Origin: Cryptomeria japonica
Taxonomy: Eukaryota; Streptophyta; Pinopsida; Cupressales; Cupressaceae
NCBI RefSeq assembly: GCF_030272615.1
Contig: NC_081408.1
Location: 338,430,793-338,488,792, forward strand
DNA length: 58,000 bases
Direction of reading: 5' to 3'
A model generated the notes under the pieces. It did no database searches. It saw only the letters and a program-made list of their open reading frames with translations, and was not told the DNA's origin. The position numbers and the translations under genes are program-made. Below are positions 11,346 to 21,629 of the stretch, piece by piece; within the stretch, counting starts at the first letter, position 1, and each line of letters starts with the position of its first letter.

Positions 11346-12379
11346 CTCATTAGAATTATCAAAGAAGGAGACAAGAGCCTATTGTCTGACACATCTTCCT
11401 TAATGGCTACAAACACCATGTCTTCGCTTTCTTCATCTTCTGATTCATCATCAGTGACACCTTCATCGACTGCAACAAGACAGTTTCTCCTATTTCCTCC
11501 TTTGAACTTTTTAAACTTCCCTGGTTTGTCCTTATTATCACTATTAGGACAGTTGACAACAATGTGTCTTATTCTATTGCAAGAAAAACATTTCAAAGAG
11601 AGATTACATCTATATTTTCCAGTTCCCTTAGGAAGTCTCTTGGCAAGAAGAGCTTCAAACTTTGTCAGGATCTCCTCATCATCCATATCTCTGCTTTGTC
11701 TAGGTTCATAGCTGGTACCAACTTCTTTTCCCTTTCTAGATGGTACAGCAGATGGTCTAAAGGCCGATTAAGTCTTCTGAACATTGCCATCATAACTATT
11801 TAGCTCATACGCAGTCAACTTAGCAATGATGGAGTCTAGGGATACCTTTGTCTTGTCAATAGATCTCAACTCCTGAATAGCGACAACCCTTATCGCATAG
11901 ACCGGTAACAAGGATCTTAAAACTTTGCTAACAACGGTGGAATCATCCATTGTACCTCTTGCACTCTTGATGTCTCCAACAATAGTTTTAATCCTTATCC
12001 CATATTGTTGAATGGTGTCTCCTTCAACCATCCACATGTCTTCAAACTTTCCCCTAAGGCTCTCTTCCTTAGCTTGCTTCACATGCTCATCACCGCCATA
12101 GATAGTCTCCAGAGTATCCCATACATCTTTGGGATTGTCTTTATTCTGAACATCTATAAACTCAATATCAAAAAGGCTGATGATAAGAGTTTCCATGACT
12201 TGCCCATTCTCCTAAATCTCTCTTCTTTGATCATCGGTGAGAGTACTGGTAGGGACAACATAAGTATTCTCAACATAGTTCTAGTGTTGAGCAGCCATGC
12301 TTTTAATGTAGATCTTCATTCTGTCCTTTCATATCTTAAAGTTATCTATGTTGAACTTAGGGCCTTCCCTCTTCATCAT
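11312..12379 (-). pseudogene. Element A gag
   Basis: A single minus frame can be followed from an ATG at 12379 to about 11340. It shows KFNIDNFKI, the UBN2-type gag domain (DVWDTLETIYGGDEHV, LRGKFEDMWMVEGDTI, LRSLLPVYAIRVVAIQ) and a CCHC knuckle CFSCNRIRHIVVNC near 11590-11550. An acidic linker then leads to the protease. At least four in-frame stops interrupt it: one TGA where Trp is expected, two TAGs in the N-terminal third, and a TAA near 11768. Gag would form the virus-like particle in the cytoplasm. Element G has a close counterpart. Confidence 0.88.
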
Positions 12380-12436
12380 TAGAATAGAATCTTTTCCTCA
12401 AGCGGTTAAGCTTATAGCACCGAAGACCTGGAGGAC

Positions 12437-12448
12437 GCTCTGATACCA
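12437..12448 (-). other. Element A primer-binding site (initiator tRNA-Met)
   Basis: On minus the sequence is TGGTATCAGAGC, complementary to the 3' end of initiator tRNA-Met, two bases from the LTR end at 12451. It primes minus-strand cDNA synthesis and fixes element orientation. Confidence 0.95.
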
Positions 12449-12450
12449 GT

Positions 12451-13967
12451 TGATGAATAATGATGAACAATAAATACCCAACATGTACTGAGAGGGGGGG
12501 TGAATTAGTACAAACAAAATATCTCTAACAACTTAAACTGCAAAGACTGCACTAACTGGAAAACAACATCACCAACCTAAACCAAAACAATACCAGTAAA
12601 ACACAGTAAGACTGTAAAAGACATAAACCGGTAACACTTAGAACTTCTCAAAACCTAATATCTTATCTCAACTTTACCCATATGATTAAGAAAGTAATAC
12701 ATCAGAAATACAATGACCATTAGATCAATATGCATTACCACTTAACAGAAAACACTAAATCATCACATGAAAAAGCATCACACATAACACACTGATTTTT
12801 CACATGGAAACCCAACTGGGAAAAACCACGGTGGGGTTGAATACCCATGAGTTGTTCTTGAACTCTTTTGAAGTTCGCTCTATTAGGAGCCTAGTCCAGT
12901 TAAAGACTTTACAATAGGTTTTGCTAAGAACCAATCCTGCTAGGGATCACCTGGTTAAGGGATGGCTAAATACTCAGTTAGAGGTTAAAACCCTGTTAAA
13001 GGTTACCTCGCAAGAGGATTTGAAGAACTCAATGATTTTGAGTCACCCTCTTAAAGGATTTACAACAAGCCTATTAAAGCTACCCGGTAAAGGGATTTTC
13101 CAACTGCTGAAATGGTTAGAAGTCAACAAGTAATACATTGATCTGATAACAATACTCAATGCCAAGGCAGATCCACTTCAGTTCCTTTACATCTGCAATC
13201 AAACTCTGCAAATCTCTACTCACTTCTCCGGTCTGGCAAGAATCACCTCACATACATTCATTTGACAACAACTTCAAATGAAAATCACCATCGACCTTAT
13301 AGACAACAATTAGGTCGGTGGCCAAAACCTAAAACCCTAAGCATCTAGGTTAACAATACAGTCAATCCAATCCTGACCGTTTAATAACATTACATAGGGT
13401 AAAACAATCTTGAACAAATCTCAAGATGTTCTGCTTCGTCTATTCTTCACCGCTTCTGGAAGCTGATAACCCATCACGTGCTCTCCACCATTTACTAAGA
13501 TTTTGCACATTCCCAAGGTAGATAAAATCAATCTTCTCATGCAAGATCCTCAAGGAAATCCTTCACGCGCACAAGGCTAACGTGGAAACGCGATCTAATC
13601 TTCATTTCAATTCTAACTCATCACAAGATGTCATCGGTCGAATCACATAGACTTGGAATGCATCAGCCAAAAACCTTGAAGTTGAGACTACCAACCGGTA
13701 GTCATATCAAGTGAAACCCCGATACAAACTTTGCATATACCAGTTCACTTGTCAGTTTACTTACTTCAACATACGGGTTCACACTTCAACATACCGGTTC
13801 ACACTTCATCATACCGGTTCACTTGCCAGTTTACTTACTTCAACATATCGATTCACACTACATCATACCGGTTCACACTTCATCATACTGGTTCACACTT
13901 CATCATATTGACATCAATGACAACATACATTATCATCATGTCATCAAACTCTGCACATATACTAACA
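12451..13967 (-). repeat. Element A 5' LTR
   Basis: It is 1517 bp long, running from TGATGAATAATG to CTAACA. Compared with the 3' LTR it has more units of the ACCGGTTCACACTTCATCAT-type minisatellite (about 13735-13915). The 5-bp duplication AGACC follows at 13968. It should contain the promoter for the minus-strand transcript. Confidence 0.93.
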
Positions 13968-13972
13968 AGACC

Positions 13973-14747
13973 AAGTAAGTGTTTGGATGGAATTGTTGAA
14001 TGGATCAGAGCTAGGTGAGGTACATTAAATTGTAGGCTAAGCCCATAATGAATTTTATGCGTTGGAAATGTCTGACAAACATGCATGTAAAATGTACAGC
14101 ACAGATAAGGCGTACGATTATTTTTTTTTAAGCCTCAGAAAGTTTAGATGAGGGGCATGAGATTTTAATAATACACCTCAAAGAGGTATCATGCACTAGA
14201 AATTCTTTTGGAGGCCTGCATGCAAATGTTGAAGTATGGACAAAGGCGAGTGAACTGTTTTGAATTCCTTGAAATGCCCAGACAATGTGTGTGGGTTGTA
14301 TTTCATGCAGTGAAATGTAGATGCTTAAGAAAGGCACATAAAATGTTTCTATGTAGTTTGTGTGGGGAAGAAGAGTGCAGCATGGGGGGAGGAAGGATGG
14401 TATGAGTGGAGAGAAAGTGTGGGGTGTGGGTGTGAACCGTTTGAAAGAAATCCTCAAGGAATACACGATAGTGATTGCATACTATAAGTTTTTTCAGAAA
14501 CTTTCAATCAAATACAAGATGTAAACGCACAATCAAAGCATGCAAATATTTTAATCTGCAAAATGTGAATAATGAACAAGGTGTAGAGAATGGTCAAAAA
14601 TTTGTGAAGAGATGCAAAGAATCTGAAACAACTTGCAATCTGAAAAAGAAAACAACCTACAAAAAAAACAATAAAAGCTCTCAAAAACCCTGCAAAAGAA
14701 AAAATATTAAAAATCTGCAATGAAGTTGGAAACTAGACAAGGCGAAA
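13973..14747 (-). other. Leader region of element Z (right part)
   Basis: Non-coding stretch between element A and the Z primer site, continuous with 6449 before A inserted. Several short AT-rich frames of about 60-110 codons on both strands show no recognisable family. Positions about 14475-14720 are A-rich on +. I see no gene. Confidence 0.5.
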
Positions 14748-14766
14748 GGTCCCACCGAGGGTGCCA
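14748..14766 (-). other. Element Z primer-binding site
   Basis: On minus the sequence reads TGGCACCCTCGGTGGGACC, two bases after the LTR terminus TCTACA. TGG plus a GC-rich continuation is the usual form of a tRNA 3'-end complement. It is not initiator Met and resembles the TGGCGCC-type sites of plant gypsy elements. The tRNA identity is not determined. Confidence 0.75.
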
Positions 14767-14877
14767 ATTGTAGATGAGGGAAACAGTTCGAATCAAAGAT
14801 TCAAAACTTCCAACATCCAACAATGGAGTTTTTTCTGCCAAAACACACACATACATGTCACACAATCTAATCCATTG

Positions 14878-15685
14878 TGTTAGGATTCCCACAGATACTG
14901 AGAGGGGGGGTTGAATCAGTATCTAACCGGTAATAAGATTTTCTTAACTTAAAACATGTAAAGCATATTAATACTATGTACCGGTAAATAGAAAGTAATG
15001 CAATAAACAGATATAGAAACAACCACATGAAAAACAAACCATAACACAATATTTTAACGAGGAAACCCGGTGTGGGAAAAACCTCGGTGGGATTTGTGAC
15101 CCACAATATTCACTTACTGGCCAATAAGAGAATATTACTGCTACAAGAGGGGCCTACACATGCAAGAAGGCCAAGTGCCTAGAGCTCACTGCTCAAATAT
15201 AAAATAGGAAGTCTCACTGACTTACAAAATGGATTATATAAATACAGTATCTTGTACTACTTCAAAATAGCATCTATAATTCCAGATCCAGTACCAGTTT
15301 CTACTCTGCTTCTTACATAAACCCTTGACCTATAATTCGCATAATAGGTCTACCCTTTTTCGCCTTATTACATTCCTCTATCCATTATTTTCAAATGTTC
15401 TACAATGATCTATTATATATATGAGTCATTTTACAATGTTGCCAAGTCGGCTTAAAATGATTTTACAATAGTAAACAAAATATATTAACAACAAAATTCT
15501 TGTCGGCTTCTGTGTCGGTATGCTTGTTTTCACTGTCGGTGCCGGTGGTCTGTGTGCCGGTGTAGAATCTAACTTTGCTGGTGTCGGTGGATTGCTTTGT
15601 CGGTGACATAAGATTGTAAGGTTGCCATCAATGACAAAACCTTCAATCATCTACAATGCCTCATTGGAGTGTGCATTTGCCAACA
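14878..15685 (-). repeat. Element B 3' LTR
   Basis: 808 bp, TGTTAGGATTCCC to TTGCCAACA. It contains a GAGAGGGGGG-GTTGAATCAG tract near 14900. A candidate TATA box is TTTATATAA on minus at about 15233-15245, conserved in the other B LTR (about 20432-20445) and in E (about 53234-53247). Confidence 0.93.
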
Positions 15686-15888
15686 ATCTCCCCCTTTGGC
15701 ATTGATGGCAACACTCATGAGAAAATTCAAAAAGTGTAGTCCAAAAATATGTTACCAAAAATGTGTGAACCAATATGTGTGAACTCCCTCTGAGTAGATG
15801 AATCCTGATTATTTTCTCATACCACTACTCCCCCTTTGGCATCAATGACAAAGGTTGTCAAAGTGTCAATAGAGTATGGTTTCTTGTC
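15686..15888 (-). other. Element B 3' untranslated region with two polypurine tracts
   Basis: On minus, GCCAAAGGGGGAGATTG abuts the LTR at 15686-15706, and a second ATGCCAAAGGGGGAGTAG-type copy lies at about 15827-15846, 140 bp upstream. The ORF2 stop (TGA) is at 15889-15891. Confidence 0.85.
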
Positions 15889-18573
15889 TCAACCTTGTAA
15901 TCGGGTGGTTAAAATTTGAAAAAGGTCCGCCAAAACCAAATTTAGGCTTTCAAGAAACTTTTTACTATCTTTTATTGTTGCCTATGTTCTTTGAATTGTA
16001 CCGGTGAGGTGTTGCATTTTCTCTGCCGGTGTTTTTTGTCCTTGAACTAATGCATCAGATATTTCTTTCCTTAGACATGCGAGGTAGTCCAACTTTGGAC
16101 TTAATCTCCATTTCAGATCCTTAGCCTTACTTTTTATTTTCTCCTTTTCTCTTTCTAGCTTTAGTAACTCTTCCTCAAAACCTGTTATCTTTTGCTCAAA
16201 AATTGATAATGAATCAGATGAATTAATAAAATTGTCAGCTAGCTTATTAATTTCTTCATGTATCTTGCTCATTTTCTTGTCTATGTCAACTGTCAAAAAG
16301 TTTGTCTTACAAATGTCTTTGTACAAAGTTTTGAACTCCTTAAGTGTGTCGCACAGTTCCGGCAGAAGTGTGTCAAACTGCCTTGTACACTTCTTTATTT
16401 GTTCCTCAAAGAATTTCTATTTTTCTTTTTCTAACCTCTCTTTGAATGCTTCTTCCTTTATTTGCTCAATTGTCACTGTGTTGTCAGTAATATATTTAGA
16501 CAGAGTGTCAAGTTGACTCAAAGAATCCTTATTATCTACATTGTATTTTGGAGCTATCATCTTCAAAATTGGAATTGTGTCATCTATAGCTTTATATGCT
16601 TGTGAACTACAATCTGTTATTTTCTTTATAGAACCTAAAAGAACTTCAGATACATTTGTTGATTTAGATCCTATAGTTGAGGAGCTAACATTCTGAATTC
16701 CGTCGGTGGGAGCAATATCCTTGCTTGCAGTGACCTCTAGTAGGTCAGTCTGTGTTTCCATTTCCTTAAGCAATGGTTTGTTTTGCTCAGTAGTTGTCAG
16801 TGGCACTGATTCTGTATTAAATTGTTGCTCTGCTTGTTGTTCTATTTTCCCATCTACCGGTTTACCTTTAGTGTTATCTGTGTTATCAGTTATTGGTGGC
16901 TCAGTAGCCATATCTATCTTACCGATTGTGTCCTTGTCTATCATAATGTTGACTTTCTGAGTATCAACATCAACTGTGTATAGTACCTCAGAATTAGGAT
17001 TTTTATCCTCTTGTGATACATCCATACTCTCATTAGTCGGTTGATCTTCAGTTGTTGTTACCGATGGAGTATCCTAGGGTGGTGGGGATAAATTATCTCT
17101 TATTTTGATGCTTGGAGGTCCACCAACCTTTCCTTTTCCCTTATCCTTGTCTTTCTGATATACCTTGATTGGTTTAGGGTTTCTATGCTCTTCCTGTTTT
17201 TCCTTCTCAACAAGGAATATATCCCATGCATTTTCAGTTTCCTCTGCAACCTCATTTACTCTTCCAACCATTAGTGCAATATGTCGCTGTGAAGTAAAGA
17301 ATACTAATCGGTTAGCCTCTGCAATTAGATCATCTATTTCTTTCAGAGAGTTAACTGGGTAGACAACAAGTAGTTTCTCAATTTTTATTTTCTTGTCAAG
17401 CTCTATAACAGCTTGCCTTCTAGCTTCAAGTCTCTTAAATAGTTCTACCGGTACTTCATCTACAACTTGCATCAAAAATTTCTTGAAGATATCCAAGTGT
17501 AGAATTACACTATTTTCAACTTTCTCCTTGTCATTATTAATGTTCTTAAGTTGTCCTTCCTCTATTATTTCATCCAACAGTTTGTCAATTGGAGCAATAT
17601 TTTGTTGAGTTCTTTTCTTTGGTATCAACTTTTTCTTCTTAGGAGTAGACTTCTTGACCGGGGGCCTCACTGCCTGTTGTTTTTGCCTGGTTCTTCTAGG
17701 TGAAGGTATGGATGCCGGTGAAGGTTCCCTTTTCCTTACAACTCTTTTAAATGCTGTAGGCATATCACTTTCTGAAGAAGTTGCTACCGGTGAAAGGTGA
17801 GTTTCTGGTTGTTGTGCTTGTAACTCATCTTTAGTAATACCGGTTTGTTTTAGTACATCTTCTTTTATAGCCTTAGCCTGCCTTGAACCTCTCCTCACTG
17901 TTGCTTCTACTTTCTTCACTCTCTTCTTGGATTGAATTTGTTTTTCAATGGTTTCAGCACTACCAAATACCTCTTCTTTAGGTTCATTGGGTGCTTCCAG
18001 AAGGGCTTTAGCATATGTTTCAATGATGTGATCATCTGTCTCATAACCCATTTCAGTAACCCAAATTGTTCTTGGGGTAACTGCTTCCATCTAGATCTCA
18101 TCCTTCTTGATGACAAAACATATCTCATCCTTGTATTTATTTACAATTTCTTGTGACAGTCTGACTCTAGCATTCATTCGGGCCTTCAATGCTAGAAAAT
18201 AATCATTGATATTCTTTTCTTTGTTTTCACCCATATTGTTCAATAGGTTAGATAATTGTTTCCTTACCTGTATGTCAAATCCAAGGTTCTTGCTACCTAT
18301 ATCAGGTGCCTGTTTGGTTATATGTAGCATTAGGCAAACAAGTAAGTTACCAAATCTGAATGTCCCTTTCTTGTCCTTCTTGATCTTTCCTAGATTGTCA
18401 ATAAGTTCATCCTTTAACCATTCACATACATCAATTTTCACATTATCTTTAACCATATCATGAGCACTTTTTATGCATAAGCTGGAAACTAAGTTAAGTC
18501 TATTTGCATGAGTTGTTTTGTAACCTAGAATCATGCTAATGAATCTCACATTTATGTCAGTTACATCATTCAC
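15889..18573 (-). pseudogene. Element B ORF2: conserved, unassigned protein in place of pol (N-terminus deleted)
   Basis: From 18573 down to a TGA at 15889 one single reading frame can be followed, with no frameshift. It is interrupted only by TAG codons near 18089, 17072, 16415 and 15985. In element E the first three positions read Trp, Leu and His, and the fourth is a sense codon.

Order of parts: a globular segment (FISMILGYKTTHANRL, DVCEWLKDELIDNLGKIKKDKKGTFRFGNLLVCLMLHITKQ); a second segment (PRTIWVTEMGYETDDHIIETYAKALLEAP); a basic P/S/K-rich linker (about 17800-17600); a helical segment; an acidic low-complexity linker; and a C-terminal coiled coil (KITGFEEELLKLEREKEKIKSKAKDLKWRL) ending SLNLVLADLFQI. 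I cannot assign a function. A gag/env-like structural protein is one possibility, judging by position before the polypurine tract and the coiled coil. Confidence 0.75.
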
Positions 18574-18866
18574 CCTTAAAGACCTTTGGAAAGATTGATT
18601 GCTGAAATGCTTTGCCTCTTTGCTCGAAATGCCTTAGCTCTGGAAATTTTGTGCTCTTCGAATGTTTGAATGCTCGGTGAAGTGAAAATGGAGCCAAAAA
18701 CACTAATTTATAATGTCAGACTGCCAACTACCACATTTAATGCTTGTCGGTTAAGTAATCACTTAACAGATCTGCCGGTATAGAACTAATTTCAACTTCT
18801 TACCATCAACCGAGGGAGTAATAGCATATTTCTCATTTGATTGCTAAACCCTCAAAATAATTTTCT
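18574..18866. other. Element B ORF1-ORF2 spacer with internal deletion
   Basis: Sequence flanking this spacer aligns with element E, but B lacks about 535 bp that in E encode the first ~190 residues of ORF2 (E positions about 56635-57170). The join in B lies near 18585-18600. The remaining spacer has no open frame of note. Confidence 0.65.
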
Positions 18867-20004
18867 TCAATTAGATGAAGAGACTCTTGTCGGTGGAGTG
18901 CTACTCTGTTCTACTGGTGGAGTCTTGCTTGGTTCTACTGGTGGAGGAGTATTCCCAACACCATTTAGGTCTGACTTTTTAATTCATTGTTTTGAGAATT
19001 CTTGCTTAACTTCTTCAACCTTTTCTTTTCCTTTCAAACTAGAACCTTTGTTGTTTGTCGGTGGTGCCTTACTTCTGCAGAATTTTGCAATATGTCCAAT
19101 CTTGTTACAAGCATAACAAGTCACATTATTTTTCTAAATAGCCTTCCCATAACCTATGCTGGTTTGTGTTCTACATTGATTAGATAAGTGTCCAAATCTT
19201 CCACAAACATAACATCTTACATTCATTCTGCAATTTTTCAGAGTTATGACCAATTTTGTTGCATTTAGAACATTGACCAGTGGGTGCATTGGTATTCTGT
19301 TAATTTCTAGATCTACATTGATTTTCTCTATGACCATACTTGTTACAATTAAAGCATTTGCCATTGAATTTATAAGCAGTATGTTGTCTTACCGGTTTGC
19401 TATGATCTTGTGTGTTTGCAGTACTGGAGCTTTCTCCAACTTCAAAGCCAATTCCACAAGTGTCACCTTTAGGTTTTTGATTCTTTAGCAAGTTACCAAG
19501 TTCTTTTGAGCTTTTCTTGAATTTCTCTTTATGCTGATTTGTAGTATCTAGTTCTCTTTCTAAGACTTATTTATGCCTCATCAGTTCATTTGAGTCATTC
19601 TGTGTGTGCATCAGATCTGTCTTCAACAAATCATTTTCATAACTGAGTCTTGTGTTTTCATTTGCAACATCACTTAGTCTTCTAGTCAAATCTTCTTCAT
19701 TCTTCTTTCTATCTTCAATTTCTTTACAGAATCTCATAGTCATATCCTGCATCTCATTCTTTGCTGTCATGTTCTCTTGCTTCAGCTTGTTTATCATATC
19801 ATTAAGAGTTTCTTTTTCATCATTCTCATTTTGCATCTTTTCACAAAGTTCTCTTCTCTTGTTTCTTGAAATAGTAAGATTTTCTTGAAGTGCTTGAAAA
19901 ATATCCTGAGCTGCTTTTAGGTCATCTTCAAGTTTGATATTTTTCAATTTTTCTCCATCATAGTTTGAGAGAGCTGCTTCAAGTTGCTTCATCAATTTTT
20001 CCAT
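18867..20004 (-). pseudogene. Element B ORF1: gag-like protein with coiled coil and CCHC knuckles
   Basis: An ATG at 20004 lies 58 bp after the primer site. Residues 1 to about 145 form a long coiled coil (MEKLMKQLEAALSNYDGEK to ENDLLKTDLMHTQNDSNELM). A TAA near 19567 interrupts the same frame, which continues to CFNCNKYGHRENQC (about 19380-19335). A second CNKIGH knuckle follows a TAA and runs into a frameshift. A third, CYVCGRFGHLSNQC (about 19215-19170), and a fourth, CYACNKIGHIAKFC (about 19115-19075), are intact. The tail has TPP repeats and ends near 18867. The UBN2 capsid-like domain found in A and G gag is absent, so this gag begins directly with the coiled coil. It is probably an RNA-binding, particle-associated protein. 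Confidence 0.72.
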
Positions 20005-20061
20005 CTCTACCGGTGTCAAGACCTTCCTCAAGCTGTTAGGCTTCTGAAAATAGAGGACCAA

Positions 20062-20073
20062 GCTCTGATACCA
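20062..20073 (-). other. Element B primer-binding site (initiator tRNA-Met)
   Basis: TGGTATCAGAGC on minus, two bases from the LTR starting at 20076. Identical to the site of element A. Confidence 0.95.
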
Positions 20074-20075
20074 AT

Positions 20076-20886
20076 TGTTAGGATTCCCACAGATACTAAG
20101 GGGGGGGGGGGGTGAATCGGTATCTAACTGGTAATAATATTTTCTTAACTTAAAACAAGTAAAGCATATTAATACTATGTACCGGTCAACAAAAAGTAAT
20201 GCAATAAATAGAGATAGAAACAACCACATGAAAAACACACCATAACACAATATTTTAACGAGGAAACCCGGTGTGGGAAAAACCTCGGTGGGATTTGTGA
20301 CCCACAATATTCACTTACTGGCCAATAAGAGAATATTACCGCTACAAGAGGGGCCTGCACATGCAGGAAGGCCAAGTTCCTAGAGCTCACTGCTCAAATA
20401 CAAAATAGGAAGTCTCACTAACTTACAAAATGGATTATATAAATCCAGTGTCTTGTACTGCTTCAAAATAGCATCTATAATGCCAGATCCAGTACCGGTT
20501 TCTGCTCTGCTTCTTACATAAACCCTTGACCTATAATTCACATAATAGGTTTGCCCTTTTTTGCCTAATTACATTCCTCTATCCATTATTTTCAAATGTT
20601 CTACAATGATCTCTTATATATATGAGTCATTTTACAATGTTGCCAAGTCAGCTTAAAATGATTTTACAATAGTAAACAAAATATATTAACAACAAAATTC
20701 ATGTCGGCTTTTGTGTCGGTATGCTTGTTTTCACTGCCGGTGTAGGTTGTCTGTGTGTCGGTGTAGGATCTAACTTTGCTGGTGCTGGTGGATTGCCTTG
20801 CCGGTGACATAGGATTGTAAGGTTGTCATCAATGACAAAACCTTCAATCATCTACAATGTCTCATTGGAGTGTGCATTTTCCAACA
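20076..20886 (-). repeat. Element B 5' LTR
   Basis: 811 bp, TGTTAGG to CCAACA, very similar to 14878-15685. It carries an expanded run of G (about 12) near 20101-20112 where the other LTR has eight. CATTG follows at 20887. Confidence 0.93.
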
Positions 20887-21629
20887 CATTGCACTCCTTA
20901 AACCAAGATCTTATGTAGATAATATTGCTCTTAAAAGAATGCAATCTAAGAAGAATACAAAGAGTGAACAAATTAGTAGATTGCTAGATTTATAGATGAT
21001 TAGATGGTTCAAATGAGAGAGAGGGGCTGGGTTTTTATAGATATCCTCAGGGTGGATCCAAGTTGTAGGGTGAATGTGGGATAACTAATAAGGCTTAAAA
21101 ATTTTAATCCCACATGCGTAAGGTGGATGCAAATGGGTAGAGGAGGAAGCATAAATGAGTCATGTAGATGCTTATGCACATGTTTATGAAGATGGATATA
21201 TTAAATAAAATAATAGATGATAAATGATAATAATATAATGAATGGTAAATGATAGAATATTAACATTATTAAATGGATAAGTGATAAAATAAGAATAACA
21301 TTAATAATAATATTAATAATTAATAAATGATGATAAATGATGAATATTAATAGTGGATAATACACTTGGGCTTAAGATGACAAATTTTATGTGTCTACAC
21401 AAAGAATTTTGGGACTTTCTAAGGAAAACTTCTAGAGCAAACACATAGTAAATAAAATAATGTTTGAAAGAGTCGATGAAGTAGTTAAAGATACAAAGGG
21501 TATTCTAAAGAAAATTTTGATAGAAAATAACTATCAGATCAACTGGAGAAGGATGAATCCCAACCAAAAGGACAATCAAGAAAAGATTCTTCTCCTCCAG
21601 TAGTTCATGTTCAGACATAAGTTTCTCAT

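Larger units (their letters stand above)
6455..13967 (-). mobile_element. Element A: Ty1/copia LTR retrotransposon (minus strand), degraded
   Basis: This is a complete element in outline. LTRs at 6455-7933 and 12451-13967 start TG and end CA. A 5-bp target duplication AGACC lies at 6450-6454 and 13968-13972. A primer-binding site complementary to initiator tRNA-Met (TGGTATCAGAGC on minus) is at 12437-12448, and a polypurine tract abuts the left LTR. Between them, on minus, come gag, protease, integrase, reverse transcriptase and RNase H in copia order. Stops, frameshifts and an active-site substitution have inactivated it. Repeated polypurine motifs suggest the Sirevirus (SIRE/Maximus) lineage. 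It lies inside the leader of element Z. Confidence 0.93.
14878..20886 (-). mobile_element. Element B: non-autonomous copia-type LTR element with gag-like ORF1 and unassigned ORF2
   Basis: LTRs at 14878-15685 and 20076-20886 (TGTTAGG...CCAACA) are flanked by the 5-bp duplication CATTG (14873-14877, 20887-20891). An initiator tRNA-Met primer site (20062-20073, minus) and polypurine tracts (15686 onward, and near 15829) complete the frame. No protease, integrase, reverse transcriptase or RNase H can be found in any frame. Inside, on minus, there is a gag-like zinc-knuckle ORF1 (20004-18867) and a long ORF2 (18573-15889). Element E is a close relative and element C a distant one. It was probably mobilised in trans by copia elements like A or G, which share primer site and polypurine motif. 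Confidence 0.9.
1..21399 (-). mobile_element. Element Z: gypsy-like, gag-only LTR element (minus strand, left end outside window)
   Basis: The right boundary is defined directly. An LTR with TGTAGA at 14769 and TCTACA ending at 21399 is preceded on the left by a 2-bp spacer and a primer-binding site at 14748-14766. Degraded gag-like frames lie on the minus strand at 2201-4493, downstream of that LTR as expected for a minus-strand element. No protease, integrase or reverse transcriptase is visible to position 1. Two copia-type elements, A (6455-13967) and B (14878-20886), sit inside it with their own target duplications, so Z is older than both. Z itself interrupts element C at 21399/21400. 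The other LTR and the matching target duplication (expected to be CAAAG) lie left of the window. The gypsy assignment rests on the gag zinc-finger layout and the non-Met primer site. Confidence 0.72.
14769..21399 (-). repeat. Element Z 5' LTR, split by element B
   Basis: Terminal hexamers TGTAGA (14769) and TCTACA (21394-21399) are inverted copies of each other. On minus the LTR starts TGTAGACACATAAAATTTG, similar to the start of element F's LTR (TGTAGTGTCATAAAATTG). Removing B and one copy of its 5-bp duplication leaves an LTR of about 617 bp. The right part (20892-21399) ends in AT-rich ATAATAATA-like sequence. Confidence 0.82.

Noticed and set aside
13711-14018. Small threonine/histidine-rich + frames (about 60-95 codons)
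   Set aside because: They are translations of the minisatellite in the element A LTR.
14867-15106. Frames such as MWVTNPTEVFPTPGFL on minus in the B and E LTRs
   Set aside because: LTR sequence read through. It recurs in both B LTRs and in E because the LTRs are repeats, not because of a gene.
16232-17608. Serine- and leucine-rich + frames inside element B
   Set aside because: Antisense of ORF2. The minus frame is conserved in E and the + frames are not meaningful.
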